Source: Brachycybe producta
Taxonomy: Eukaryota; Arthropoda; Diplopoda; Playtdesmida; Andrognathidae
Assembly: GCA_036925085.1 (NCBI GenBank)
Contig: JAUPFP010000050.1
Coordinates: 596,001 to 660,000 of the forward strand
DNA: 64,000 nt
Direction: 5' to 3'
Below the pieces are notes generated by a model. The model saw only the letters and a list, made by a program, of their open reading frames with translations. It was not told the DNA's origin and did not search any database. Numbering within the stretch: position 1 is the first letter of the stretch; each line of letters opens with the position of its first letter. The translations under genes and the position numbers were made by a program. Shown here piece by piece: positions 21,133-39,314 of the stretch.

Positions 21133-24100
21133 CCAAAAAAATCTATTGTAAATTATCTTTGTGTTTGTGTTACCAGTGTACGTTTATTTTTATGAATAAA
21201 AAAATGAAAGCGATTAGTTTTTCTACTTTGAAATACAATTACAAATTTTTTTAGTAATTAATTTGGTTCACTTCACAACAACTTAATTTTCATTTTTTGT
21301 TGTTTTTATGTACTGAAGATGTTTTCCTGATGATTTTCAGAATCGGCCATTACCAGTCTACCATATAAACTGATATTGAAATATGTGTCTGAATGCAGCT
21401 GATGCATTTCAATGCACACTGCTGCAGAAATCTACACGACAACTGATTTTTGTTTTTTCGTGTGCTTTTAACAACTTCACAACGTGTAGAATTAAAGTTG
21501 TTTGCAACAAATATACAGTGTGTCAAAGCTGCTATTATAATTATACAACAACTGTAAGTTAAACCACTTTAAAATATTGAAGTTACTTTAAAAAGACAGT
21601 TCCAACAAACAGCTGCTTAAACTGTTTTCATGTGTTTTGTGACAAACCGTTGTGGTTAACCACAAAAGAATGTTTGATTGCAGTTCTAATTATGTTTATG
21701 TTGAAGTTTTCAGTTAAAAAAGTTACTTTATATTCATTATTTTAAAATGAAATAGATTTTTCTGTGTTTATTAATTCAGTGTAGCTGTTATATAAGAGGC
21801 TGAGAAAGATATAAATGTAATATTGAACTAGTTGTTTTAACTTTTATAATATGCAAATTGCATTGTAAACCAAATTTAAAGGAAGTATTCAGGTGATGAC
21901 ATTGATTTAAATCACGGATCAATGACCACTTTATTTGTCATACTTGACCTGTTAATTTAATTCACAAAGCTCTCTACGTCGATTATAATAGTCTCCATTG
22001 AAGTATTTTATATATACGTATTGAGATAATTAGGTCTTAAAAATAATTAACCAAGTATACAGTATACGACATGTTGTTGTTGCCAAAATAACTCCCGGCT
22101 GTTTAGGTTTTGTAATGACAGGAAAGTCTAATGTTTTTTTTGCACATGATTTCATTTAAAACCTAATTTTTTTTTAAAAAAAAATGTGACCTTTACTTGT
22201 GAATTATTATGCAAATCATTAAAGGAAAGGTCCGTTTTTCGGAGGTCAAATTATCTCTCTGCTCAGAGTTCTGAAATTCTATAGTTTACGTTTTAATTGA
22301 CCATTTCAATAGGTACAAAGTTCTGATTGCAATAATAATGTAATAAAGACATTTTTATTTATATTTTCATTTAAATGGTTTGTATTATTTTCTACAAGCA
22401 TTTCTACAAATGACTCCTTTTCTATGCTTTTTTGGAAGGTAATTTTAATTAATCATAATTATTTGGTTTGTGTGAAATAGGATTTAGGATAAATTCCTTT
22501 AGCAAGTGTCTGAATTATTTTATTATGATATATTTTTTAAACTAATCCAAAGCGTGAATCATGAAGCATTGTGAATTTACTAGAGTTATTTTCAAAAAAG
22601 GATTGGCAACTACCATATCATTTTAAATTTAAAGTGAAAGGGAGGTGTTCAAAAAGTTATGAGTTTGGAAGCAAATCGTTTTAAAAAAGCCGATTTTGAA
22701 CAGTTTACACTTAATTAGAAAATGTGATGGCAATTTCGATCGGACTTCGGACGTTATTGAATCTTTTTTCTTGAACTTTTAAATCGAGTTCGAGAAAACT
22801 TGAATTCGAATGACCGAATCGTAGTTTTTTGTTAGAATTGGAACTTTGAGTGTAAATTATTCATCGCGTGAAGATTAAATCGTGGCGTCGAAACGTTTCA
22901 TCTTTTTAAGTTAATAATGACGAAATAATTTTATTTCAAGGGTATGAATGTTTATTGAATAGAACTTTGAATTAAGCATAACAGTTTGACATACTTCTCC
23001 TTTTTTGCTATCATATTTTTGGCAAGATATTCAATGAAACAGTTTTATTTGTTCGTCGACAAATAGAATTATGTATAACGCACAATCTTTAAATGTGATA
23101 TTTGTACTAATGGATAGGATGTTGCTCACAATTTCCAACATTTTACCCTATTATATTTTTAAGTAACCTATATATTTGGCTCCGGTCTCGACCAAGACTA
23201 ATGTTTTGAAGGGCAAACAGAATGCATCAGTGAACCAAATACCCCAGTTTACACTTTTTGTCAGAACAATACTTTGATTAGCATGACAATTTCAATTTAA
23301 TTTTAAAAAAAAGTTTGCATAAGTCACTCACATTTCATTTTTCAACATAAAAACGTGTATTTTTCATATTGTGCTTTTTTAAGTAAAAAAAATACTGCAC
23401 ACAGGTAAACGCCCTTCTACTTTATACAAATATGCACATAATTACTAATTAATACTTAATAACAGGTATAAAGTTGTTTTAGGCTTCTTTCCGGGCCACT
23501 TTTCTAATTTGAGTCCTCTTCCAGTCCTTTGTCCATTTCTGATTTTTTAACTGTAAGGAATATTCCATATTAAATGTGAATTTTGTTTGTGGAATGATAA
23601 GCGAATATTTTGATATGGATAGTCTAAATTGCATTGTCATTATTGGAACGAAAACAGGAGAAATTGTGGAATGACTCATTAATCAATCACTTATTTATTA
23701 TTGTGTTTGATAAGGGGTTGATGATGAGAGTACATTATGAATTTATTTAGGATCATTTAGTAGGTTGAAAAATATTTGCTATTTTTTTCTCCTAATTCCA
23801 TGTGTTACATTGAGTGGACCTGTGGAAACTCCCAGACAAAAACATGTTTTCGTAAGATTCGCAGCGAATGTGTTCAGCTTTGGTACACACAAACGAGTTG
23901 TACCAACAAAAGAAAACATGCCCAGGTGGTACACATGTATATATACATATGGTGTATATGGCTTTAAATGCAAATACTCTACTTGGTTCTATACTACTTG
24001 TGTCATGTCACTGTTAGCAAAAAAAAAAAAAGGCTGTGACGTAATATTTGGATCTGATCATATAAATATACTATGCCTAGTGGGGTTCTAACATTATTTT

Positions 24101-25244
24101 CTATATAGCTGTCACCACATTTACACATTACACTCAAGGCACACTAAGAGCGATAAGGAAGGAAAATATCAGGTAAGGTATTCTTTGTATCATGATGGCA
24201 CCAACAAGTATCTTTTATTATTATTGTCTACAAGGTTGCACTAAAATATTTACTGGTTAGTAGGGCAACACAATTACACCAAAAAAAAACTAACTATATT
24301 CATAAAAATGGTGGTGACACGTTTTTAAAAATTCGGTTTGCCAAGTCACGATGGTGAATTTTAAAAATATTTTAACAATCACATGAAGCATACAATTTCA
24401 GTCAAACATTTCTTTTTAAAAACTTTTTTTCGTGTGATTTTTATTTAAAATTTTATGAGTTTAGATATTGGAGAAAAAAACGGAGTAAAAAAAACCCAAC
24501 ACTTTTATGTGTTTGAGTAATTTTGAAGCCTTTTTTATTGACCTTGCTGAAAATAATGATATATTTGTGTAAATAGTTAAGCAAACAATATGTGAAAATA
24601 TGTTTACTCCTTTAAAAATTGAGATCAATATTCTCTCCAAGAAGTATAAATTGATTTTCTTTTTATATGAGGTGAGAAAAAATTATAGTTTATAACTTAT
24701 AATAATATAAAAATATGGTTTCTGATGGTAAACAAACTGAAATTGGTAAGTTGAGGGTAAAAAAAATGATCATGTTTTTCAAGATGATATATATCCAATT
24801 GGGTTGTTTCTTAAGTGTTGTATGTGTGAGGCTGTTTTCTATCCGTTCATTGGGTGGCACCAAAAAACCAGGGCATTAGTTCAGTACCATGCATGCAACT
24901 AAATGAACTGAACTGTGCAACAAAAAGAGAAAAATGAATTAGATTTATTTATGTAGTGGGAACCTGTGTGTAGGCTATACTTGTATCTCTTATGTAAGAA
25001 AACACGTTTTTTGTTGTTATTTTCAAGTTAATCAACAGGTTGACATCGAGTGAACAGAGGAACTTTTGACAGTTATTCGCTTGTGAAAGGAGTTTGCACA
25101 GACTTTGAGGTTGGCAAAGGTGCAACGGATGAGGATGGGAACTGTACTGATTTTGTTATTGCTGTCATAATTGATTAACTCTCTTGTCTACCTCAACATA
25201 AATCACAAGAAAATACTTTTGATTGACTTAAGACGTTATTCAAC
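21133..25244. other. Intergenic region, no gene seen
   Basis: AT-rich DNA with many T/A homopolymers. A more CpG-containing stretch lies at about 22720-22910. The frames at 23765-24091 start at TTG and overlap one another on both strands, with no recognisable domain. The promoter of the receptor gene at 25245 should be near the right end. Confidence 0.6.
21195..21200 (+). terminator. Poly(A) signal of MADF copy B
   Basis: AATAAA 63 bases after the stop codon. Confidence 0.55.
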
Positions 25245-29930
<4,686 letters not shown>

Positions 29931-32900
29931 AAAAATAGGCCTACTGCAAAAATGGTAAAGAAAAAAAAATGGTACCATTTGAGCAGAACAAAATGAACAT
30001 TGTAAATCTAGGCCTATTGTTTTACTGTTTTGTTTTAGTATGTTTTAGTATAATATTAGAATGTCGACAAGAAAGACATTTGAGATTTGTCTGACCATTT
30101 TCGAAGTATTATTTATAATATATTGACTGATTTCTACCTTAAAATGTTTTTACATATTTACAATCATTGTACAATAATTTGATCATATTTTTACATAAAG
30201 AATGTTTTAATAATGGAAGAAGAAATATTTTCATGCAGTCTCTTTATACTTATTTCCTCACAAATAAAACGTGTTTTTTGAAATGGAATGGACATTTCTG
30301 ATGTATTTGACATGCATTTCTAGTCCACAATAGCTCGGCGGTGGCTACATTTGACGTAGTAACGGCCATATTCTAACACGTTACTTAAGCGAAAGTGAAA
30401 CTTAAACAAAGCTAAACTTTATATTAAGAAACGCGTTTTTGAATAACATGCTAAATGGTAAAGTACCTTTTCTGGAGTAACTTCGTCCTTACAAGTGTAG
30501 TCAAATGAAAATTAGTGCGATGAATCAGTTTTTTGTTTTCCTTTCAAACAGTAACTATGAAAACAATTATATTAGTTATTGAAGAAATACGGTATATTTT
30601 GGATGTGAAGTATTTTTTTCTTTCTTCCTTTCTAGGTCACGAAATAATCATGAATAATTATTTTCTGGCCTCGATTTCACCCTCCTTACCGAAATAACCC
30701 TCCCTTTCCTCTCTGCCTCCCTCCGTTCCCAAACATCTCTTCCTTTAACTTACTTTGAAAATCCATTGTTCTTATTTTGTTAAATGATATCCTTGTTCAC
30801 GTAAATAATTGAATCGTTGTTTGTTTTTTTAAATTACAAGAACCTTTTTGGGATGAATAAAAACGTCCATCAATGATATTGTTTGCATATTAATTATCTA
30901 TGTTAAAAGTTAAATTATTTTTAATATAAAATATTATCCTTAACATTCCAAATGATAATCATATGAGTATTATATTTTTTTTGTTGTTAAGAAATGTGTG
31001 ATTCAACTGACAGATTTAAGAAAGTATTGAATTGTATTTTTTGATGTAATATTTTCAAAGATTGCACTTTTGTTGGTTGAAGGGAATTTTATTATTTTTT
31101 TATAAATAAAAATATTTTATTTTTAATTTTTTATTACAAGTTTGACATTTGACATTGTACTGGATACAGCAATATTAGACATTACTGCCTGAATTTTCAT
31201 TCAGTCAGTATACATTACATCCTTTTACCATCATCAGTATGCATCGCAATATTATTACCCACAATGGCAGTATTTTTCATTAGCTACATTTCAATAATTT
31301 ATCTTCTGTCACTTATTACAAAACATATAGATCCCAAACAAGACTTTGAAAACAATATATTTAAATTAATATAGTAGATTGAAAAAGTAGATAATCAGCT
31401 TTGTTTTTTGTTTTTTTCTTTTTGAAATCTCATGCAACGATATTAATTAAAACATTAACCATAAATGATGAACACTCATTAGTGTACAATTTAATTGACA
31501 CTTGTTAGAACAGCGAAGTATCTTTAGTATCTTTTTTTTTAAAAGAAAGGATTATTTAGTTGTACATTTTAAAGATTCAGTGATATTGTTAAAACATGTA
31601 CACCTATTTGCTTATTTTTTTTAAAAAAAGCTATACAATAGTGGAAAAATGACTTGTTAATTTATTTATTAATTGATTCCTTGTAAATTATTACTTGAAT
31701 TGATTTAATTATGACCACTGAAGGACTTATGATTTAACTACAATACTAACTGATTTCTCACTAATGATAGTTAAACTTAACACAATGTTTGAACAAGTCG
31801 CTATTGCTAGTGAATCACATTTTAAATCATTGTTTGTTTAGCTATTTAACAATATGAAAATGAAATCAGTGCAACCGCATTTGTAAATTTAAATAATCTA
31901 TTAAGTACAATCACACACCGATATATTGCTTGCTATGAGTGCAATGATTTTTCTAATACATACTGTTTCTATTTATATTTAGTACATAGAAATTATTACT
32001 TTCGAACTCATTTCTCATCTACATCATTATTTACAAAATGTGAAATATGAATTGCTCGTTGTCATATCAAAATGCAAACTAGAGATTTGCAAAAAGTTTT
32101 AAGTGTAGAACGTTAATAACACAAAACCTTGTTAAAATTGAACAAATTGTATAATTTGAAGATATATGTTTTCTATTTGGATGTGATGACTGTCTTGTTA
32201 GCTAAGACAGTACAGATCACTGGAAGCACTTCTTTTTTTTACACGAAGACTAAAGAGAGTAAAATTGATTAAAAACAGAATAATGACACTTACATGCAAA
32301 AGAATTTCCAAGATAGTCAGGCCCCCATATATATCAATACTTCAAAAATTGATTCTGTAATTTCATATTTAAAAATTGAAAATATTTCAAAGTTAATTTA
32401 TTTATAGAAACTACAGTAAGCTTAAATACTGAATTATACAATTTAAGTTCCATTTGCATGTCAAATTCTGATTGTAATCCATGAAAATTTTGGCAGTCAG
32501 TGTCATATTTGTTACAGACAGATTGTGATCACTGATCGATCACCATAGCCTTTCCGGCTGCCACCAGACTTTTACCATTAATTAATCTATTTGTTTAAAT
32601 CTTGACATAAGGAACATGAATCTTTTCATTTTAATATGAAATTGGAAAAAAATGATATAACTTGCATAGGTTTTAAGCACACACGAGCCCAGTTCGCTAC
32701 CTTACGGTATCAATGCGAAGAAAAACAAACATTTTTCATTTATGTGATAGATCATAAAAAGTGAAAAAGATTTGCGAATTTACTCTTTCAACCGAGACAT
32801 AGGCTTTTTCGAGCGTGCCATTGTGTTATGGTGATATGAATATAGTCAGTATACATTGCTTCTCAAATGTAAACCTTCGAGGTCGAGGTTCTTCCTCCTT

Positions 32901-33011
32901 ACCCAATGTACATATTCCATTCTCACTTTCAAGTATTAAAATTGTTTTAAAACTAGGAGAATAAGTTTCATTGAGTCTTGAGCATTCCATTCCACAAGAC
33001 GATCACAGGCA
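29931..33011. other. Convergent intergenic region
   Basis: Lies between the plus-strand receptor gene and the minus-strand transporter, so it holds both 3'UTRs. Very AT-rich. Contains a pyrimidine-rich stretch at 30670-30740 and a diverged inverted-repeat relic at about 30366-30452 (ATTCTAACACGTTACTTAAG). No gene was seen. Confidence 0.6.
30263..30268 (+). terminator. Possible poly(A) signal of the seven-transmembrane gene
   Basis: AATAAA 333 bases after the stop codon. Confidence 0.4.
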
Positions 33012-36000
33012 CTAAATGTAGAATGTGAAATTCTCAACAAACCAAGAGATAACTAAAGAAAAGTTGACACCACAGAAAAGGCCAAGACATAACGAGGCTG
33101 CGGCCATCATTCCGGCAATTCCAGCATATTGCGGTTCGACACTCCTTTAAAGTAAAAGTAAGTACTTTTATTATCTGTAAATAATAATGATGAAAAAACT
33201 AACAAATGATTACCTTGGAGCATACATCATTGCCAAACTACTGAGGTAACCGCCAGTCCAACCCAATGCCAAACACATTCCAGCATAAGCCCAATCATTA
33301 TAAAACAAAATGGGCAAAATTCTCTGGCGATTTTTGGGCATGTAATTGCAAAAAGTGAAGTATGGAATCATAAGAATACGCAACACAACTGGAAGTGACA
33401 GACACGATGGACCAGGCTGAAATGTCGATAACGATAGAGAAACAATTATAATAATGATTATTATGGGTGAAAACAGATTTTCGTAATGATACAGACCCAA
33501 CGAACAAAAAAGGCGCACAGATTTCCCATCATGGCAGAAACGTTAAAAAATAAAAAGCACGTCACAGGAGTAAAATATTTTTCTGTAAACCATAATTCGA
33601 AAAAAATTAATATTGCATTATAAGATTACGGATTAGTAGATTTTGGAGAAATAATGAATATAATTGAAGGGGTGTCGTTTTTATCTGTATTTAGTCAAAG
33701 TTGCCACTAGTACACTTAGGAATTGTTTGATTTTTAATTTACCTGTTGTAAAAAAATTGGGATCAATCATCTTTATGTTAGCAAGAACGGCAGGAAACAC
33801 AGATAGTGTAACAAAAAATATTAACCAAACATTAAAAAGTTGTGGAAATGTCTGAAAATGAAAATTTGAATTATTACAACCAGTAATGAGAATTTTAAAA
33901 TAAAAATTGTCAACACTCGCTTTTTTAAAAATGGTAAAATAAGGTATCCTTTGTGATCGTCCACGTTTTTCTGCATCTTTTATGGACTGTCTGTCATAGA
34001 AACGATAAAATTTCTAGAAATTGAAAAAAAAAAATGAGAACTCAATTAGAAATTGTTAAATAAATGAATCGTAACAAGCTTTACAAACCAGTAATGGCAG
34101 TGCAAAGTAAGTATCAAAACATGCTAAAAGTATGAAAAGAGCTGCTATGAAGTAATAAATGGCTGCCGTTCGAATGTTGGGTGATCCAAATATGGACAAT
34201 ATAATAATAATCGCAGTTAGCGTTCCACTAATGTTCTACAATGAGAAATGATAACGAATAACGAATGATATCGCAAAGCAATTGCAAAATACGAAGCTTA
34301 CCGAACCCATGACAACCGCATTGCAATACCGCATGGGCAACTTAGATGCCATTCCGTAAACACTATTCTGATATATTCCGTTTGCCACTGAAAATAATTC
34401 ACAAAAGAGTATAATTTTCAATTTTGTATTTATTTCAAAATTTCTCACAATGCATATTTCCATTATATTTGTTTAATACGATTTTAACTTAGTAATAATA
34501 CTTCAACCTACTATTTAGTAAGACTACGGACCCCATCGTAACCCAGAAAAATATTCCTGGCCCTTGTATAAAATCATAAAAAATTGACGTATTAATTAAA
34601 ACAATAATAAAATTCAAAGTAAGTTTGAATTACATGACGAGGAATCAACCATTGCCAGGATTATGGTTGCGATGACGACGACCACTTCAATGACAATACT
34701 GATGACAATCCTTGTGGTCATGTCTCCTCTAATTAGAAATAATTAAGTTCGAAAAAGATATGGAAAGAAAAAGTTGATTAATTTACCCGATTTGTACAAA
34801 AAGATTGAGCCAATTGAAGACGACATTCGGTATCTGTGCAGCCAATCCCAAATAGCTGAGAAAATGGGAATGATATTCTTCGGCAAGTGGATATTTTGCT
34901 AAAGTTGTCGTATTTAACTTGTGCTCCATGAAATACTAAAATGAAAAAACCAAAAAAAAAAGAAAATTTCATTTAACTTGAATTCTACGTGCTTTTAATT
35001 TAGTTCACATTATGGTTATTCTTAATGTACACTGGGTACCTGTTCGGCAGTGATAAATATATTCCATGGCATTAATGTTCCAATGCCATGCAACAAGAGA
35101 ATTAAATAGACGAGATTGCATCTGAAAAAAAAAGAGAAGAAATCAAAAATCAATGTAATGCCAGTTGTTTTCTTAATTATCTTTCTTCATAATTATGTTC
35201 CATTGTCAATTCGAATACAATATGAATCAAGCAAATAATTAGAGAAAAAGTTGAACATTTTCTTTGTCATTCATGAAATTTCATTTAATTAAATCTAAAC
35301 ATAAACAGCTTTTTTTATTCAATTGCAATTGATACCAAGGTGAAGATGGTTTCTAAGTTATGAATTATGACTAAAAAAAGTCGTTGAGTATAAAAATAAC
35401 GACATTGCATCGGACTCATTTTTTGTATTTTACTCATAAGTCATGTCTGTCACGTTTTATTAGTCCTACAAGTTAAAGAATGAAAAACCCTATATTTTCT
35501 GTTTCTACCTTTAGATTAAAAAATCAATATTCAAAATCAGTAATAGCAGGGAAAAAAAAAATGAATTTAGCATTTTGAAATTACATTCTGTGTGATTCTG
35601 AGCTTGACATTTTTTTAGGATTGTACTTCTTCTATGAAAGTCATATATCGTTAATCATAATAATTGAATATTAAAAACGTTTTCTAAAATGCTTTTCTAA
35701 TACACCCACACATTTTTATGTTTTGATCATTTTTGCAAGTTGTTGTCCAATGGTATTTTGTTATTCTTTTATTATTTAGTTGAAAGCTATGAATGAGAGT
35801 CTGTTTAATGCTTTCTAGTACTGTACAATGGAAAACAATCCCACCTCACCTATATAAGCATGTACATTGTACAGTGTACATGCTTATATAGGTGAGGTGT
35901 GATTGTCTTCCATCAAAAGACAGCTTTATGTTCAAAGATATTCTTCACATCAACAACACAAAACATGATTTCAAGAAGAAGAAAAACCAGGAGACAAATA

Positions 36001-39000
36001 CAGATTACTACATGAAATAAATGTAAGAAGTCATGGTTATAACGTGTAAAGGTGTAACATTTAATTGGCATTTGTCACACATTCGTTTCCCACGAATAAA
36101 CGAGCAACAAAAATGTTCACGTTTCTACAAAAGTGTGTTTAAAATCACCAAAAAAGGTGGACAATTATTTAATATTTTTTTTCCAAGGACCAGACATAAC
36201 CAAACCCAAATCCAGGTGATTACATACAAAACAAAATTTGACAAAATAAACGCGTTTCTGTAGGCTTCTACCTGTTTACCTGTGAACATATTATATTAAT
36301 ACATGTATGTTTGTGTGTGGGTGGAGGCACTTTCTGATTAGATAAATACTGTTAGTATGAATGAAATGGGAGGAATAAGTGAAAAGACTGGGGAAAAAAA
36401 TACTGAGCAATTTAAACAAGGCTATTTATTTGCTTTTCAATTGAATGATGGATAGATTTTCCAATCTTGTTGTTTGAATTTCCTATTACGGGCACCAGAG
36501 TATAATATAGAAGTAGAAGTGCTCTAACTTTCTAACACAGGAACAATGTATAATAGTTGTTGCTGTGCCAGGTAAAACTCATACATAAACAATTGATTTT
36601 TTGGGAAGGTCCACATACAATAATAATCTATTGTAAACGTGTCTGCAGAGTTAAGAATATACAATTGAGACCGTAATTATTGTATTGTAAGCCTTTAAAT
36701 GTGTAAGGGCTTTTGTTTACAAAATAATGCCTTTTGTGTTAGAAGACGACCATAACAATGTTGTTATTTATATGTTATAAAATTTCAATGATAGTTCATT
36801 CAAGAACAAATATACACACAGGAAATAAAATAATAAATGTGAATTTAATTGTTCAAACTACAAGCTGTAATAGTTTAATTGTAAACTTGTAGGATTTTTT
36901 CTTCTTCTAAAATTAATAATATTGCAAAGAAACCATGACATTTAAAAGTGAAGAAACACTTTTGTTTTCTGGGTCACATCTACATTTATAATATATAAAA
37001 TATGTTCTGGAAATGGTTGTCTTTATTTAATTACTTTGTGGTGAAAATAATTCTAATTTAATTGAGTGTCGTCTACATTATCACTCAACATATTATTCTT
37101 TTTTGTTATCAAAATGGTCTGCAATGGCATAAAAAAACGTAATATAAAAATCAATAACCGCAAAAATTATTGAATGTAATTACTGACGTTGATCACAAGG
37201 TGTTTGTTTAACTGAAATGTTTTAATTGTAATTAATTATTAATTTGATGAATATAAAACATATAAACGTGTGAACCCCAATACAGATACATTTTTATCAT
37301 GCTCATAAACATGTTAGCAATTATAAACTTGTAGTTTATGACCTCATCGCATGGTAATGTTATTATGGTCGTGTTAATATCACGGAAATCACCAAATAAT
37401 TTTTCATAATTCATGCTATTTCTGAAAGTCACGCATATAATTACAAAATACCTCTCTGTATATACATGTACATCTACAGTTATGTGCATATTTGCACAAT
37501 ATGCATATTAAGTAGAATTAAAAACACTTTTTCAATTTTAAAAAAGTGGATTGTAAAATATGTTTAAGAATGCCATTGTATTCAGTTTCTTTGTTGCATT
37601 ATTATTATTTTTCTTAAATCGTATTTTTTATAACCACAAATGAAGCAATTTTTATGCTGTTCTTAAAGTTTATTATATCATTATCTGACAAAACATATAA
37701 TATAGGAAAAGTTAAATAACCTAACTATATGGGGTGATATAATTTTAAGGTGTGATGAGACATTGTGCCTTATGTGAGGTTATTTCCGTCTTCTTCTACA
37801 GTTAATCAGCACACTTTGTACATTTTCATTTTCTACCATACAAGGCACATTGTCATGTGCTTTGCATAATGATAAGGTCTTTAGTTTCGCCTCCTAGAAC
37901 CCAAAGATTGTCATTCTATTGTATTGTATTGTCTCCATTTTATTAATGTCTTCTTTCCCTTTAAATTTGCCTTTTGTATAAGTTTGAATTTCACTGCACA
38001 GCCCTCTTCCTATGTGAATGTGCGTGTGTGTATAATCTTTACATATACATATACACACATACACTCTACATAAAGAAATGAGTCACAAAACCACCCCTCC
38101 CCCTTTTTTACTTGCATTATTAGAATATGCATATACTGTGCCATCAACCTAAAATGCATGCAAATGTTAATGTTATTAGTTTTTTTTTTCTGTTTTTCTC
38201 CTCAGATGAGTATATTTTAACAATTAGTTCCAATTACTAATGGTAATTACACAACTATTGACAGACACATTAACAATGTAAATAATAATCTGATTTCCTT
38301 TTACTTTAGAGCAATGGCACATACTGATCAGATAGCTCTTGAGATTTTATTATTTTGAATATTATACAGTCGGCATGCCAGCACAAACATTATACATATT
38401 ATTGTGACGTGACTGGCCCTTTGGCGCCACCGTTTCGATTCTTTTGAACCAGTGGTGCCACCGGCTCGATTGGCGGACCAGCCCCTGCTCCTATAGCAGC
38501 TTTTACCGGTCAAGACATTTTCTAGTCCGACCTGGTAACGGCCCACAAAAAGACCGTGTTCCCGGGAATCTTCCTGTATGGTGCTTGATGATGCCGATGG
38601 CGCTTTAGTCTTTCTTCGTTGAGTTGTTAGAGGCTCCAGGCAGAGGGACTCAGGCGGTGTCTGAGTACCTTCTGCTGGATACTCCGTTATTTCCGGAGTC
38701 CTAGAACTCAATACGTCCTATACACATCACTCTTTTAAGTAAAATAAAATATACTCTTTTACTTTGTCGATATTATTCCCATAACAAGGTTGCGTATTAC
38801 TCTTTACATGATATAAAAGCTAGATCTTCTGGTCAGTGAGAACTTTTGACTTGACTTTATAATTTTCTATCTCGAACTCTCTAGTTCAATCCTCTATATT
38901 CAACTGTCCTCACACTCAAGCCTCAGGCACACTTGTCCGGTCTCTTAGGAGGGGCGATTGTCACCTCAGGGCTCAATGATTGACCAACTGGGCCAATCAC

Positions 39001-39238
39001 TGCCCTCGGCTGGGGATATTATCTAAAAAGGAAAGGTATTTTTGGGACTTTATTCCCAATCATCACGGTCTGACTGGGTTCCACAAATCCACACAGAATT
39101 CGGGCCACCCAAGTCTGAACATCTGTGCACCAAGGGGTGCCATACTGACAGAAAAAAATTTCTGCAGGGTGTTTCACCATTCTGTTGTTACAGGGTGTCA
39201 CATTATAATGTATTAATATATTAACTAATCATAATAAA

Positions 39239-39314
<76 letters not shown>

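Noticed and set aside
23765..24091. Possible small secreted protein
   Set aside because: The frame starts at TTG, overlaps frames in two other phases, and has a Lys run from a poly-A tract. No evidence of an exon.
38328..38711. 127-residue minus-strand frame
   Set aside because: It lies almost entirely in the solo LTR and reflects that sequence's higher GC content.
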